Source: Pseudomonas sp. G2-4
GTDB taxonomy: Bacteria > Pseudomonadota > Gammaproteobacteria > Pseudomonadales > Pseudomonadaceae
Reading direction: 5' to 3'
NCBI RefSeq assembly: GCF_030064125.1
Contig: NZ_CP125957.1
Location: 3,162,001 to 3,226,000 of the forward strand
Length of the DNA stretch: 64,000 bases
Position numbers and translations under genes: made by a program. How positions within the stretch are numbered: position 1 is the stretch's first letter; the number at the start of each line of letters is the position of its first letter. Under the pieces are notes generated by a model that searched no databases, was not told the origin of the DNA, and was given only the letters and a program-made list of their open reading frames with translations. Positions 46,344-54,934 of this stretch are shown here, one piece after another.

Positions 46344-46853
46344 GAGGATCGCTCCGAGAGACGAGCCACCACGGTAAGCGAACTGTTGAGCGCGCGTCAG
46401 GTACAGTCCGGGTCTGTCTGACAGCAACAGTCGTCCTGCACGCAGTACCGGACGCCCGGGGCCTGTTGACGGAATGTCACTGAAGCAGCCTTGGGTGAAC
46501 GAGCTCGAGGTAGCGCTGGGCGATGTTGCAGGCATGACTAGCGTACGGCAGTTCCTGGCTTCAAATCTGCTGAGTAACCAGGCAGAAGCCGCAATATAAT
46601 GTTACGTGTAATGTATATTATGTTAAACGATGTGTTTATCGCCAGTATCACCTAATCGCGAAACCAGTTTCGCCGGTACCTTCAAGTCTCCGCTCGCTTA
46701 AGCGAACTCAACGAATCTTACCTGGTACGCCGAGAAGCCCGTGGTGCCAGAAAAAGTCAGTCCATAGGACGTCCAGGCAAGTCAAGATGTCGCATCAACT
46801 GAAAAGTTTCTCCGCTTCTCTTTCTCACAACTGCCACTGAACAGGAAACTAAA
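46344..46853. other. Gene-free 510-bp region at the left edge of the VgrG island
   Basis: No credible gene is seen. The first 200 bp keep average composition; from about 46590 to 46640 the DNA becomes very AT-rich (TAATGTTACGTGTAATG, then TATATTATGTTAAA). A short open frame near 46664-46790 has repeated charged residues but no start or recognisable domain. It is probably a leader and promoter region plus decayed sequence at an insertion boundary. Confidence 0.5.
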
Positions 46854-47456
46854 GTGCAACCAAGCGTAGCCGCTACATCCCCTAGTGGCAGCGCGACACC
46901 CGCGCATCCACCGTACTGGCACTACGATAAAGAACCGCCACCAGCGGAAAACCTGACCCTGGTCTTTGTCTTTACGTCCCTTTTTATTTTCGCAGTCTGG
47001 GCAATCGGGGCGCTGCCGGGAGCCCTGAACGAGACGACCGGGGACTTCATGGCGAACTACCTGCAAAGCATTACCGAAACACCTTATCTGGCGGTGTTGT
47101 TCGTCCTTATTTTGTTGAGTGGCGTCATAATCGGCTTGCCCACTGTCGAGGCGCCGGTGATGACCTTCAGCTTCGACGAGTCCAGGCAGCGGCTCACCTT
47201 TACCCAGACGCGTCGTAACAAGGAACCTGTCGAAGTGCAGGTTCCATTCAGCGATATCCTTTGGATAGCGCCCTGCGTGACGTCTTTCTACGGCCGCTGC
47301 GGACATTATCGGGTGGGCTTCAGGGGGCCGACAGATGAACCCTTGCGGTGTTGCCTGGGCTTTGAAATGCCAGTCACGGAGATGGAATTTCACGCAACAT
47401 GGTTGAAGGGTTTAATCGGCGAGCGGGTGCAGGCCTTGGACTGGGGGGGTGATTGA
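46854..47456 (+). CDS. Membrane protein of unknown function, two transmembrane helices
   Basis: A 200-residue protein that I do not recognise. A Pro/Ser-rich cytoplasmic tail (about 1-35) precedes helices near 36-56 (LVFVFTSLFIFAVWAIGALP) and 80-97 (LAVLFVLILLSGVIIGLP). The C-terminal domain is a beta-rich, PH-like fold in appearance: MTFSFDESRQRLTFTQTRRN, then IPFSDILWIAP-like and CGHYRVGFRG. The start is GTG, with AGGAAA upstream. It lies just ahead of the VgrG module but no secretion-related motif is visible. An unrelated envelope role is equally possible. Confidence 0.6.
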   Translation: MQPSVAATSPSGSATPAHPPYWHYDKEPPPAENLTLVFVFTSLFIFAVWAIGALPGALNETTGDFMANYLQSITETPYLAVLFVLILLSGVIIGLPTVEAPVMTFSFDESRQRLTFTQTRRNKEPVEVQVPFSDILWIAPCVTSFYGRCGHYRVGFRGPTDEPLRCCLGFEMPVTEMEFHATWLKGLIGERVQALDWGGD

Positions 47457-47538
47457 TAACCCCGGCAACACCCAGTTGTCTTTTTCTGATTCGACGAAAC
47501 CTCTTACAATTCACCTCCCCCTTATTCGGATCACCACC

Positions 47539-47946
47539 ATGTTGCGTCTTCTGTCCCTGGCTTTATCGCTCCTGGCCAGCCAGGCCATGGCGTACCCTGC
47601 CCTCCAGGACACCGAGCTCTATACCCAAAAAGCCACCGACTGCAAGGATGTCGATCTCGCCACCTGGCAGCACCCGGCCCGAACCGTATTGGAGAAAAAC
47701 GGCATCAAGCTGGAGCGCGTGCAGCTTTGTAACCAAGGGCGCTATCCAATCTTCCAAGGCGAAGTTCCCTACGACCCGCAGGGTCAAACTAAAGACTTCT
47801 TCCTACCCCTGTATGAGCAACTGCGAAAGGCAAACGGCAAATGGCCTTACGTGTTGATCGCCAGCAATTATGGGGAGATGGTGTATGTCAGCTACCCGCA
47901 GAGCGATTCGATATCCCTGGCTTATGAGAACTTTGACGCGCCGTAA
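47539..47946 (+). CDS. Small periplasmic or secreted protein of unknown function
   Basis: A 135-residue protein with a clear signal peptide (MLRLLSLALSLLASQAMAYP, cleavage near residue 18). The mature part has two cysteines (ATDCKDVDLATW and ERVQLCNQGRYP) that could form a disulfide, and ends in MVYVSYPQSDSISLAYENFD. The ATG at 47539 is preferred because an upstream in-frame ATG at 47449 would hide the signal sequence. It starts 82 bp after the membrane protein and ends 71 bp before vgrG. No family recognised. Confidence 0.65.
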   Translation: MLRLLSLALSLLASQAMAYPALQDTELYTQKATDCKDVDLATWQHPARTVLEKNGIKLERVQLCNQGRYPIFQGEVPYDPQGQTKDFFLPLYEQLRKANGKWPYVLIASNYGEMVYVSYPQSDSISLAYENFDAP

Positions 47947-48017
47947 TTGATAAACAGCCTCACTTCACCTATTTTGAACCCACGTCAGCGCTGACCGAAG
48001 TGTGAATACGAGGCGAT

Positions 48018-50243
48018 ATGGAAATCACGCAAAACCACCGCCTGGTGCAAGTCGACAGCCCCCTCGGCGACAATGTCCTTGTGCTCAAGAGCATGGAAGG
48101 CAGCGAGGAGCTGGGGCGGTTGTTCCACTATGAAGTGGACCTGACCTCCGAAGACCGGGCCATCACCTTCGACCAGTTGCTGGGCAAGCCGATGGGCCTG
48201 ACCCTGGAGCTGTACGACGGCGACAAACGCTACTTCCACGGCATCGTCTGCAGTTGTCGGCAACTGACCGGCCATGGCCAATTCGCCGGTTACCGGGTCA
48301 GTCTACGGCCCTGGTTCTGGCTGCTCACGCGCACCTCCGACTGCCGGATTTTCCAGAACAAAACCGTGCCGGACATCATCAAGCAGGTGTTCCGCGACCT
48401 CGGCTTTTCTGATTTCGAGGACAGCCTGAGCGGCAGCTATCGCGAGTGGGAATATTGCGTGCAGTACCGCGAAACCAGCTTCGACTTCGTCAGTCGGCTG
48501 ATGGAGCAGGAAGGCATCTATTACTACTTTCGCCATGAAGAGGCACGGCATGTATTGGTGTTGGCCGATGCCTATGGCGCCCACTCCACGGCGGCAGGCT
48601 ACGACTCGGTGCCCTTCTATCCGCCCGATCGACAAATGCGCGAGCGCGATCATTTCTACGATTGGCAACTGGCCCGGGAGGTACAACCCGGCTCGCTGGC
48701 GTTGAACGACTATGACTTCCTGCGCCCCCGTGCCAGCCTTGAGGTGCGCTCCAACGTGATGCGCAACCACAGCAACAGCGACCATCCGCTCTATGACTAT
48801 CCCGGTGAATACGTACAGAGCAACGATGGCGAGCACTACGCGCGTACGCGCATCGAGGCCATTCACAGCCAGTTCGAGCGTGTGCAACTGCGCGGCCGTG
48901 CCCGCGGGCTGGGTTGCGGCCATTTGTTCAATCTGACTGGCTACGACCGTGGGGACCAGAATCGCGAATACCTGGTGGTGGTCGCACGCTATCAGATTCG
49001 CCAGGATCCCTATGAAAGCGGGCAGTCGGACCTGGACGAACAGTTCATCAGCGAGCTGGACTGCATGGATGCCAACCAGGCCTTCCGCCCTCTCCCGCTG
49101 ACGCCCATGCCCATTGTCCGTGGGCCGCAGACCGCCGTGGTGGTGGGGCCCAGTGGCGAGGAGATCTGGACCGACCAGTACGGCCGGGTCAAAGTGCATT
49201 TCCACTGGGACCGCCATGACCAGTCCAACGAAAACAGCTCCTGCTGGATTCGCGTGTCCCAGGCCTGGGCCGGCAAGAACTGGGGATCAGTGCAGCTCCC
49301 GCGGATCGGTCAGGAAGTGATCGTCAGCTTCCTTGAAGGCGATCCGGATCGGCCGATCATCACCGGCCGCGTCTACAACGCTGAACAGACCGTGCCCTAC
49401 GCGTTGCCCGCCAATGCCACCCAGAGTGGGGTGAAGAGCCGCTCAAGCAAGGGCGGCTCACCGGCCAACTTCAATGAAATCCGCATGGAGGACAAGAAAG
49501 GCGCCGAGCAACTGTTTATCCACGCCGAGAAGAACCAGGACATTGAGGTCGAGAACGACGAGACCCACTGGGTCGGCCATGATCGCAGCAAGACCGTCGA
49601 CAACGACGAAACCGTGCACGTCAAACACGACCGCACCGAAACCGTCGATAACAACGAAACCATCACCATCGGTGTGGATCGCAAGGAAAAGGTCGGCAAT
49701 AACGAAACCATCTCCATCGGCGTGAACCGTACCGAGGATGTCGGCAGCAACGAGAAAATCACCATCGGCGCCAATCGCACCGAGAACGTAGGCAGCAACG
49801 AGACCATCACCATCGGTGCGGACCGTACGGAAAAGGTCGGCGCCAACGAAAAAATCAGCATTGCCAGCAACCGCACCGAGGATGTGGGCGGCAACGAGAC
49901 CATCAGCATCAGCGGCAACCGAAATGAAACGGTCCAGGGCAACGAAGGCATCGAGATCAACGGTAACCAGAGCACCCAGATCGGCCAGAACGAATCCCGC
50001 GACGTTGCCCAGAACCGCACCACGGGTATCAAGCAGAACGACAGCCTGGACGTCGGCAAGCATTTTTCCCTCACCGCCGGCGACTCCATCACCCTGACCA
50101 CCGGCGCGGCCAGCATCACCATGAAGAAGGACGGCACCATCATGATCAGCGGCAAGAACATCACCATCGACGGCTCTGGCGCGATCAACATCAAGGCCAA
50201 CAAGAACGTCGTCGTCAAAGGCCAGAAGATTCTGCAGAACTAG
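48018..50243 (+). CDS. vgrG: Type VI secretion tip protein VgrG
   Basis: A 741-residue VgrG, the trimeric spike on the T6SS needle. Residues about 1-370 match the gp27-like base (GRLFHYEVDLTSED, RETSFDFVSRLMEQEGIYYY). The gp5-like OB region holds the family signature EIWTDQYGRVKVHFHWDR and SSCWIRVSQAWAGKNWG, VSFLEGDPDRPIITGRVYN (about 392-455). From 512 to 671 ten 16-residue repeats form the beta-helix stalk; the tip is GTIMISGKNITIDGSGAIN, ending at QKILQN without an added enzymatic domain. It therefore carries cargo through separate adaptors. It heads an operon of seven genes reaching 56221. Confidence 0.93.
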   Translation: MEITQNHRLVQVDSPLGDNVLVLKSMEGSEELGRLFHYEVDLTSEDRAITFDQLLGKPMGLTLELYDGDKRYFHGIVCSCRQLTGHGQFAGYRVSLRPWFWLLTRTSDCRIFQNKTVPDIIKQVFRDLGFSDFEDSLSGSYREWEYCVQYRETSFDFVSRLMEQEGIYYYFRHEEARHVLVLADAYGAHSTAAGYDSVPFYPPDRQMRERDHFYDWQLAREVQPGSLALNDYDFLRPRASLEVRSNVMRNHSNSDHPLYDYPGEYVQSNDGEHYARTRIEAIHSQFERVQLRGRARGLGCGHLFNLTGYDRGDQNREYLVVVARYQIRQDPYESGQSDLDEQFISELDCMDANQAFRPLPLTPMPIVRGPQTAVVVGPSGEEIWTDQYGRVKVHFHWDRHDQSNENSSCWIRVSQAWAGKNWGSVQLPRIGQEVIVSFLEGDPDRPIITGRVYNAEQTVPYALPANATQSGVKSRSSKGGSPANFNEIRMEDKKGAEQLFIHAEKNQDIEVENDETHWVGHDRSKTVDNDETVHVKHDRTETVDNNETITIGVDRKEKVGNNETISIGVNRTEDVGSNEKITIGANRTENVGSNETITIGADRTEKVGANEKISIASNRTEDVGGNETISISGNRNETVQGNEGIEINGNQSTQIGQNESRDVAQNRTTGIKQNDSLDVGKHFSLTAGDSITLTTGAASITMKKDGTIMISGKNITIDGSGAINIKANKNVVVKGQKILQN
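49551..50030 (+). repeat. Ten 48-bp tandem coding repeats in vgrG
   Basis: Residues 512-671 of VgrG consist of ten consecutive 16-residue units with consensus G-x-N-E-T-I-x-I-G-x-N-R-T-E-x-V (for example GSNETITIGADRTEKV). Units 3-7 are the most alike; the outer ones have drifted. The periodicity suits a triple-stranded beta-helix. Variation in unit number would change spike length. Confidence 0.88.
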
Positions 50244-50259
50244 CCATGGAGGCTGCGCT

Positions 50260-50718
50260 ATGACCGTTGAATATCACCTCCCCGCCTCCTCCACCTCCAC
50301 GCCAGCACGCGTGGAGGGCGTCGTGATTGGTGTGCTGCTGGATGTGCCGACAGCGGACGCCCCCGTGGTGGCCTTCCCCGGCTGCCCCGCTGACACAGGC
50401 CTCGCCGCGCGCACCACCACTCCGCTCAGCCGCGAGGACATCGGCGCCCAGGTCGCCCTGATGTTCGAGGCCGGCGACGTGGCCCGGCCGCTGGTCATCG
50501 GGCGCATCCAGCGTCTGCCGGAAACCGTGACACCTGCCGTCGCCCACCTGGACGGCGAACGCTTGGAGTTTACAGCCGAGCGGGAAATCGTCCTGCGCTG
50601 CGGCAAGGCCAGCATTACCCTCACGCGTGAAGGCAAGATACTTATCCGAGGGGCCTACCTGTCGAGTCGATCATCCGGCGTGAACCGCATCAAGGGCGGT
50701 TCGGTGCAGATTAACTAG
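50260..50718 (+). CDS. DUF6484 domain protein of the VgrG module
   Basis: A 152-residue protein found next to vgrG in Pseudomonas. The N-terminal half (ARVEGVVIGVLLDVPTADAP, DIGAQVALMFEAGDVARPLV) resembles an OB-like barrel, IGRIQRLPE being similar to the VgrG gp5 ending. The C-terminal half (EREIVLRCGKASITLTREGK, then ILIRGAYLSSRSSGVNRIKG) repeats the style of the VgrG tip strands. It may be an adaptor that sits on the spike. GGAGG precedes the ATG, 16 bp after vgrG. Function unproven. Confidence 0.8.
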   Translation: MTVEYHLPASSTSTPARVEGVVIGVLLDVPTADAPVVAFPGCPADTGLAARTTTPLSREDIGAQVALMFEAGDVARPLVIGRIQRLPETVTPAVAHLDGERLEFTAEREIVLRCGKASITLTREGKILIRGAYLSSRSSGVNRIKGGSVQIN

Positions 50719-50732
50719 AAGGTAGGCGATCC

Positions 50733-51845
50733 ATGGAACTGCTCAACGCCAGCAAACTGGTGGCTGCCTACACCCTGGGCATGGCAAGCGACGGCCGTGA
50801 GTCCCTGGTCGTGGTGGCCAAGGGTACTTTCGATCTTCCGTTGGACGGCCGTGCCGCGACCCTCGCTGACACTCAGCAGCCGCTGCTGATGGCCGACACT
50901 TTTCTCGGCGAGCCGGGCCTCAGCGCCCCTTGGCAGGAAATGGACTTCGCCCCGGTCAAGCCATTCTGCGATGTGCTGGTGTGTGGCAAGGCCTACGCGC
51001 CAGGCGGACGGCCCGTGACGCAGCTGACCGCAGGCATTCGCGTCGGGCAGATGACCAAAGCCTTTGCCGTCCTTGGCCCCCGGCAATGGCAACCGGGATT
51101 ATTGGGCGCTTCTCCCGGCTTACCGCAGCCCTTCACCGAGCAGGACATCTCTTATGCCCAGGCCTTTGGCGGCAGCCATCCGATGGCGAACGAACCCGAG
51201 ATGCGTCACTGCTACCCGGCCAATCCGGCCGGTTGCGGCTGGTACCCGCACCGCTTGAGTAGTGCTGACATCCTGGGCTTGCCGATGCCGAACACCGAGG
51301 AATTGGGCAAGCCAATCGACAGCCCCTCTGGCGACTTTCGCCCGATGGCACTCGGCCCGGTCGGCCGTAGCTGGCCGCAACGCGCCCGCTTCGCCGGTAC
51401 TTACGACGATGCCTGGTTGGCCGACTGCTTTCCGTTCCTGCCGGCAGATTTCGACAGTCGCTACTTCCAGGCAGCCCCGGACGACCAGCAGGTTCCTCAC
51501 CTGCGTGGCGGCGAGGACGTACAGTTGCTCAACCTCACGCCCCAGGAGCGCGCAGGCTTTCGCATCCCCGAAATGGACGTGCCGGTGACTTTTTTCCTGA
51601 AAAAAGGCGGTCATGAAACGGTGCAGGCGGTGATCGACACCTTGTTGATCGACACGGACGCGCGCCAGGTGCAGCTGACCTGGCGTGTCTCCCGTCCGCT
51701 ACGACGCAATATGTTCGAGATCGCCCAGGTGTTGGTCGGCACTATGTCCACAGCGTGGTGGCGTGCCCGTGAGCTGGGCAAGGATTACTACCCGTCACTC
51801 GGCGCCCTGGTGAAAGCCAAACGCGCCCCCGAGGAAACGGACTGA
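50733..51845 (+). CDS. DUF2169 family T6SS adaptor
   Basis: A 370-residue DUF2169 protein. Members are encoded between vgrG and PAAR-effector genes and are regarded as chaperones loading the effector on the spike. Recognisable segments: LVVVAKGTFDLPLDGRAATL, DTFLGEPGLSAPWQEMDFAP, DVLVCGKAYAPGGRPVTQLT, QAFGGSHPMANEPEMRHCYP and LLNLTPQERAGFRIPEMDVP. AAGGTAGG lies before the ATG. It overlaps the next gene as TGATG, so production with the ketosynthase-like protein is probably coupled. Confidence 0.85.
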   Translation: MELLNASKLVAAYTLGMASDGRESLVVVAKGTFDLPLDGRAATLADTQQPLLMADTFLGEPGLSAPWQEMDFAPVKPFCDVLVCGKAYAPGGRPVTQLTAGIRVGQMTKAFAVLGPRQWQPGLLGASPGLPQPFTEQDISYAQAFGGSHPMANEPEMRHCYPANPAGCGWYPHRLSSADILGLPMPNTEELGKPIDSPSGDFRPMALGPVGRSWPQRARFAGTYDDAWLADCFPFLPADFDSRYFQAAPDDQQVPHLRGGEDVQLLNLTPQERAGFRIPEMDVPVTFFLKKGGHETVQAVIDTLLIDTDARQVQLTWRVSRPLRRNMFEIAQVLVGTMSTAWWRARELGKDYYPSLGALVKAKRAPEETD

Positions 51846-52882
51846 TGACCGCACTTTGCATCATTGGCTCGGGAATGGTCAGCGCTGTCGGCCTGAGCGC
51901 ACCGGCGAGCTGCGCGGCGATCCGCTGCGCCATCGACAATTTCCAGGAAACCCGTTTCATCGACCAAGGTGGCGAATGGCTGATTGCCGCGAGCGTGCCT
52001 TTGGAGCAACCCTGGCGCGGCCGCACCAAGCTGATCAAGATGGCCGCCCGTGCCGTCGCCGAGGCGCTGCACAGCACCCCCAACGTCGATCCGGAAAAAA
52101 CCCCGCTGCTGCTGGGGGTAGCGGAAGTCGAGCGCCCCGGCCGCCTTGATGGGCTCGATATGGGGCTGCTGCACGCCATCGAAGCCGAACTGGGCCTGCG
52201 CTTTCATCCCAGTTCCAACGTCATCGCCCGTGGACGGGTCAGCGCTGCCGTGGCCCTGCTAAATGCACGTACGCTGATCTACCAGGGCGGCCATCGTCAC
52301 GTACTGATTGCCGGCGTCGACTCCTTCTTGAACGGATCGACGCTGGGTGCTTTCGAAGCACGCGAACGCCTGCTCACCAGCCAGAATTCCAACGGGTTTA
52401 TCCCCGGCGAAGGTGCCGCCGCCGTGGTCCTGGCCGCCCCCGTCGCCAGCGAAGAGCCGCAATTGGCCTGCATCGGCCTGGGGTTCGGCATGGAGAAGGC
52501 CACTGTGGAGGCCGAAGACATTCCCCAGCGCGCCGAAGGCCTGACACAAGCTGTACGGGCAGCCCTTAGCGAAGCCGGCTGTGGGTTGGAGCAAATGGAT
52601 TATCGGCTCACCGACATCTCCGGCGAGCAGTACTACTTCAAGGAAGCCTCCCTGGCCCTCAGCCGGACCCTGCGCGTGCGCAAGGAGTTCTTCCATCTCT
52701 GGCACCCGGCCGACTGCATCGGCGAAGTCGGCGCCGCCATCGGCCCGGCCATGCTCGCCGTGGCGTTGGCCGCCAGTCGCAAGGGCTACGGCGAAGGTCC
52801 GAATATCTTCTGCCACCTCGGCAACGACGCCGGCGAGCGCGCCGTCGCATTGCTCAGTTATCAGACTGTGAGAGCTGCGTAA
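51845..52882 (+). CDS. Ketosynthase (thiolase-fold)-like protein of the VgrG module, probably non-catalytic
   Basis: A 345-residue protein with the layout of a beta-ketoacyl-ACP synthase: start CIIGSGMVSAVGLSAPASCA, GGHRHVLIAGVDSFLNGSTL (the LxxGG-type segment, about 147-166), GFIPGEGAAAVVLAAPVA (about 182-199), and GEVGAAIGPAMLAVALAAS near the end. At the place of the active-site cysteine the sequence reads VIARGRVSAAVALLNA, without Cys. One histidine region remains (FFHLWHPADCIGEVG), the other appears changed (DISGEQYYFKEA). I infer a structural or chaperone role in effector loading. Such genes recur beside DUF2169 in T6SS loci. TAATG overlap with the effector gene. Confidence 0.75.
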   Translation: MTALCIIGSGMVSAVGLSAPASCAAIRCAIDNFQETRFIDQGGEWLIAASVPLEQPWRGRTKLIKMAARAVAEALHSTPNVDPEKTPLLLGVAEVERPGRLDGLDMGLLHAIEAELGLRFHPSSNVIARGRVSAAVALLNARTLIYQGGHRHVLIAGVDSFLNGSTLGAFEARERLLTSQNSNGFIPGEGAAAVVLAAPVASEEPQLACIGLGFGMEKATVEAEDIPQRAEGLTQAVRAALSEAGCGLEQMDYRLTDISGEQYYFKEASLALSRTLRVRKEFFHLWHPADCIGEVGAAIGPAMLAVALAASRKGYGEGPNIFCHLGNDAGERAVALLSYQTVRAA

Positions 52883-53970
52883 TGGCCAACCAAGTCTTTG
52901 CCAACAATATGGAGATTTCCTGCAAGGCGGCGGATGGCAAGTCGATCGCCTGCTTCCCGGATGTCTGCTTCACCCCGCCCCAGGCCCCGCCCACCCCGCT
53001 CGGTGTGCCCATCCCCTATCCCAATACCGGTATGGCGAAGGACACGGCCAAGGGAAGTCGGACGGTGAAGATCACCCGTAAAGAAGTCATGCTTAAAGAC
53101 AGAAGTTACTTTAAGACCAGCTATGGCGATGAGGCCGGCTGCGCGCCGAAGAAGGGCGTGATTACCAGTAAGATCAAGGGCAAGGTGTACTTCACCTCCT
53201 GGTCGATGGATGTGAAGTTCGAAGGCCTGAACGTTGTGCGGAACATGGATCTGACCACACATAACCATGCATCGCTCCCCGGAAACACACCGACCTGGCC
53301 CTATTTGGACGAAACGGCCTTCGCCGACGATAGTGATCATGCCTGTGCCCCTCTGGCTAAAAAACTCAAGACCCACTGCGAAAAGCACCTTAAACGGACC
53401 AAGAAAGGCCAGGTAAAAAGGAAGTCATCAAAGGACGCCATGTGTGCCGATCGTAAATGTAAGGCCGCGATGAAGTGTTCTCTATCACCCTATTCCCCCT
53501 CGAATTGCTGCGATGGGAAAACCCCCCATCATGTAATACCTAAGCACTGCATCCAGAAGCCTAATCAAGGAAACTCTTCCAACCCTGACGTATATACCGG
53601 CTGCGAGGGCTATAACTCCAAATTAGCCCCGTGTGTATGCGTGTCTGGACATGACAAGAGCACCGGGCAGCACAAAAAAGTGCACGACATATTCGACAAG
53701 GCTGAGGATAAAAACCTCGTTAACGGCAAGGCTGGGACCTGGACTTATGAGGCCGCAGCAAATAGCGGAGCAACGGCGGTCAGCCAAGTATTACGATGCG
53801 ACCCGAAATGTACACGGTCCCAGTTGGATGCTTATCACCAGCAGCCCAATAGATCGGCGGTTCCTCCGAAAGGTCCCAACATCAGCAATACCACCAATCT
53901 ACGTGCTGACAGCAGCGGAAACAGGACTCCGGAAAACTTCTCAACAGCTGCCAGCGGCACAATTGGATAA
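52882..53970 (+). CDS. T6SS effector: PAAR-like (DUF4150) domain with GHH2-type HNH nuclease end
   Basis: A 362-residue effector. Residues about 1-130 form a PAAR-like DUF4150 tip (VFANNMEISCKAADGKSIAC, FPDVCFTPPQAPPTPLGVPI, PYPNTGMAKD, and the Cys of YGDEAGCAPKKG). A Cys- and Lys-rich linker (150-210) leads to a toxin region resembling Tox-GHH2 nucleases of the HNH/EndoVII group: CCDGKTPHHVIPKHC with His216-His217, then LAPCVCVSGHDKSTGQHKKV with His264 and His268. It likely cuts DNA in rival bacteria. From about 53380 the codon use is less GC-rich than the PAAR-like half. The gene just downstream is the probable immunity gene. Confidence 0.85.
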   Translation: MANQVFANNMEISCKAADGKSIACFPDVCFTPPQAPPTPLGVPIPYPNTGMAKDTAKGSRTVKITRKEVMLKDRSYFKTSYGDEAGCAPKKGVITSKIKGKVYFTSWSMDVKFEGLNVVRNMDLTTHNHASLPGNTPTWPYLDETAFADDSDHACAPLAKKLKTHCEKHLKRTKKGQVKRKSSKDAMCADRKCKAAMKCSLSPYSPSNCCDGKTPHHVIPKHCIQKPNQGNSSNPDVYTGCEGYNSKLAPCVCVSGHDKSTGQHKKVHDIFDKAEDKNLVNGKAGTWTYEAAANSGATAVSQVLRCDPKCTRSQLDAYHQQPNRSAVPPKGPNISNTTNLRADSSGNRTPENFSTAASGTIG

Positions 53971-53979
53971 GGAGCAACC

Positions 53980-54888
53980 ATGACATCATCCAAGCATTAT
54001 TTCATTGATGGATTCAGTCCCACCAAGGGACTCTTGGGCGTAGTAGCCTTTCCATATGCACTCAAAGGCGAGGACACGGAGTACACCACGTTCTATACGA
54101 CCCTCGATGGACGGTGGATGCAGCAAAAATTCGACTTTGACAGCCGCTCAGTTACCTATTTTATACATGGCGAATATCGAGCATGGTGGATTCTCGGAAA
54201 ACGCGGAGAAGTGGTTGAGATCAAACAGGGGATCCCCTCCTTTGAGTCGATCGATGACGCAGGGACCGGCGGCGAGAAATTAGGTTATATGAACAAAATC
54301 ACCGTTATCGACGGGAAACTATACGCCTGTGGCTATAGCCGACAGGTGTATCGTCGAAGCAATGGAGTATGGGCGCACATGGATCAGGGGCTGCTCTATA
54401 CCGGCACAAAAGATGGCATAAGCCTGGAATCCATGGCGGGCCATTCCAAAAGTGACATTCATGCGGTTGGCAGCGCCGGTGAGATATGGTTTTTTGATGG
54501 CTCACTCTGGAGACAATGCGATAGTCCCACGAACGTCGATCTGAATGAAGTGGGGACGTTCGATCAGGACAAGTACATCGCATGCGGCGATGATGGGGTG
54601 GTATTAGTCGGATCCAAAGATTATTGGAAAGTTATCCAGAATGATGAACTCGAAGGTGATCTATGGGGGGCTGTTTCCTTTCAAGATGTACTTTATGTTG
54701 CCGGATTCGAAGGGATAGGCGTCATAGATAACAATCAGGTGAAAAAACTCGCCATCCCAGGCGTGAAGAAAATGGATGGTTATCGCCTTCGGACATGTGG
54801 CAATTATCTATGGTCCATTGGTAACGATCAGATAATGCGATTTGATGGGGCTCACTGGGCAGAAATCATTTGCCCTGACAACATATGA
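53980..54888 (+). CDS. Beta-propeller-like protein, probable immunity to the upstream nuclease
   Basis: A 302-residue protein without signal peptide or membrane segment. About six short repeats end in an aromatic: ILGKRGEVVEIKQG, ACGYSRQVYRRSNGVWAHM, AVGSAGEIWFFDGSLWRQC, ACGDDGVVLVGSKDYWKVI, VAGFEGIGVIDNNQVKKLA, SIGNDQIMRFDGAHWAEII. The pattern G-x2-G-x9-11-W suggests a WD40/Kelch-like propeller. The DNA is AT-richer than the flanks. AAGGAGC precedes the ATG, 9 bp after the toxin stop, the usual place of an immunity gene. Neutralising activity is inference. Confidence 0.72.
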   Translation: MTSSKHYFIDGFSPTKGLLGVVAFPYALKGEDTEYTTFYTTLDGRWMQQKFDFDSRSVTYFIHGEYRAWWILGKRGEVVEIKQGIPSFESIDDAGTGGEKLGYMNKITVIDGKLYACGYSRQVYRRSNGVWAHMDQGLLYTGTKDGISLESMAGHSKSDIHAVGSAGEIWFFDGSLWRQCDSPTNVDLNEVGTFDQDKYIACGDDGVVLVGSKDYWKVIQNDELEGDLWGAVSFQDVLYVAGFEGIGVIDNNQVKKLAIPGVKKMDGYRLRTCGNYLWSIGNDQIMRFDGAHWAEIICPDNI

Positions 54889-54934
54889 AACCAGTTTGCG
54901 CATGCGAGGGTGCAATTATCGCTCCTACTCAGGG

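Noticed and set aside
46344..46535. N-terminal extension of the LysE gene to 46535
   Set aside because: The added 64 residues lack any membrane or conserved pattern, and a good GGAG precedes ATG 46343.
46664..46790. Possible remnant gene in the gap before the VgrG island
   Set aside because: No start codon with a ribosome-binding site and no recognisable domain; kept only as part of the gap description.
49551..50030. Regular 48-bp repeats that might be taken for a CRISPR-like or minisatellite array
   Set aside because: They are in-frame units of the VgrG stalk with no spacer structure.
48018..50243. VgrG as a specialised effector with a C-terminal enzyme
   Set aside because: The protein ends directly after the beta-helix tip (QKILQN); no extra domain follows.
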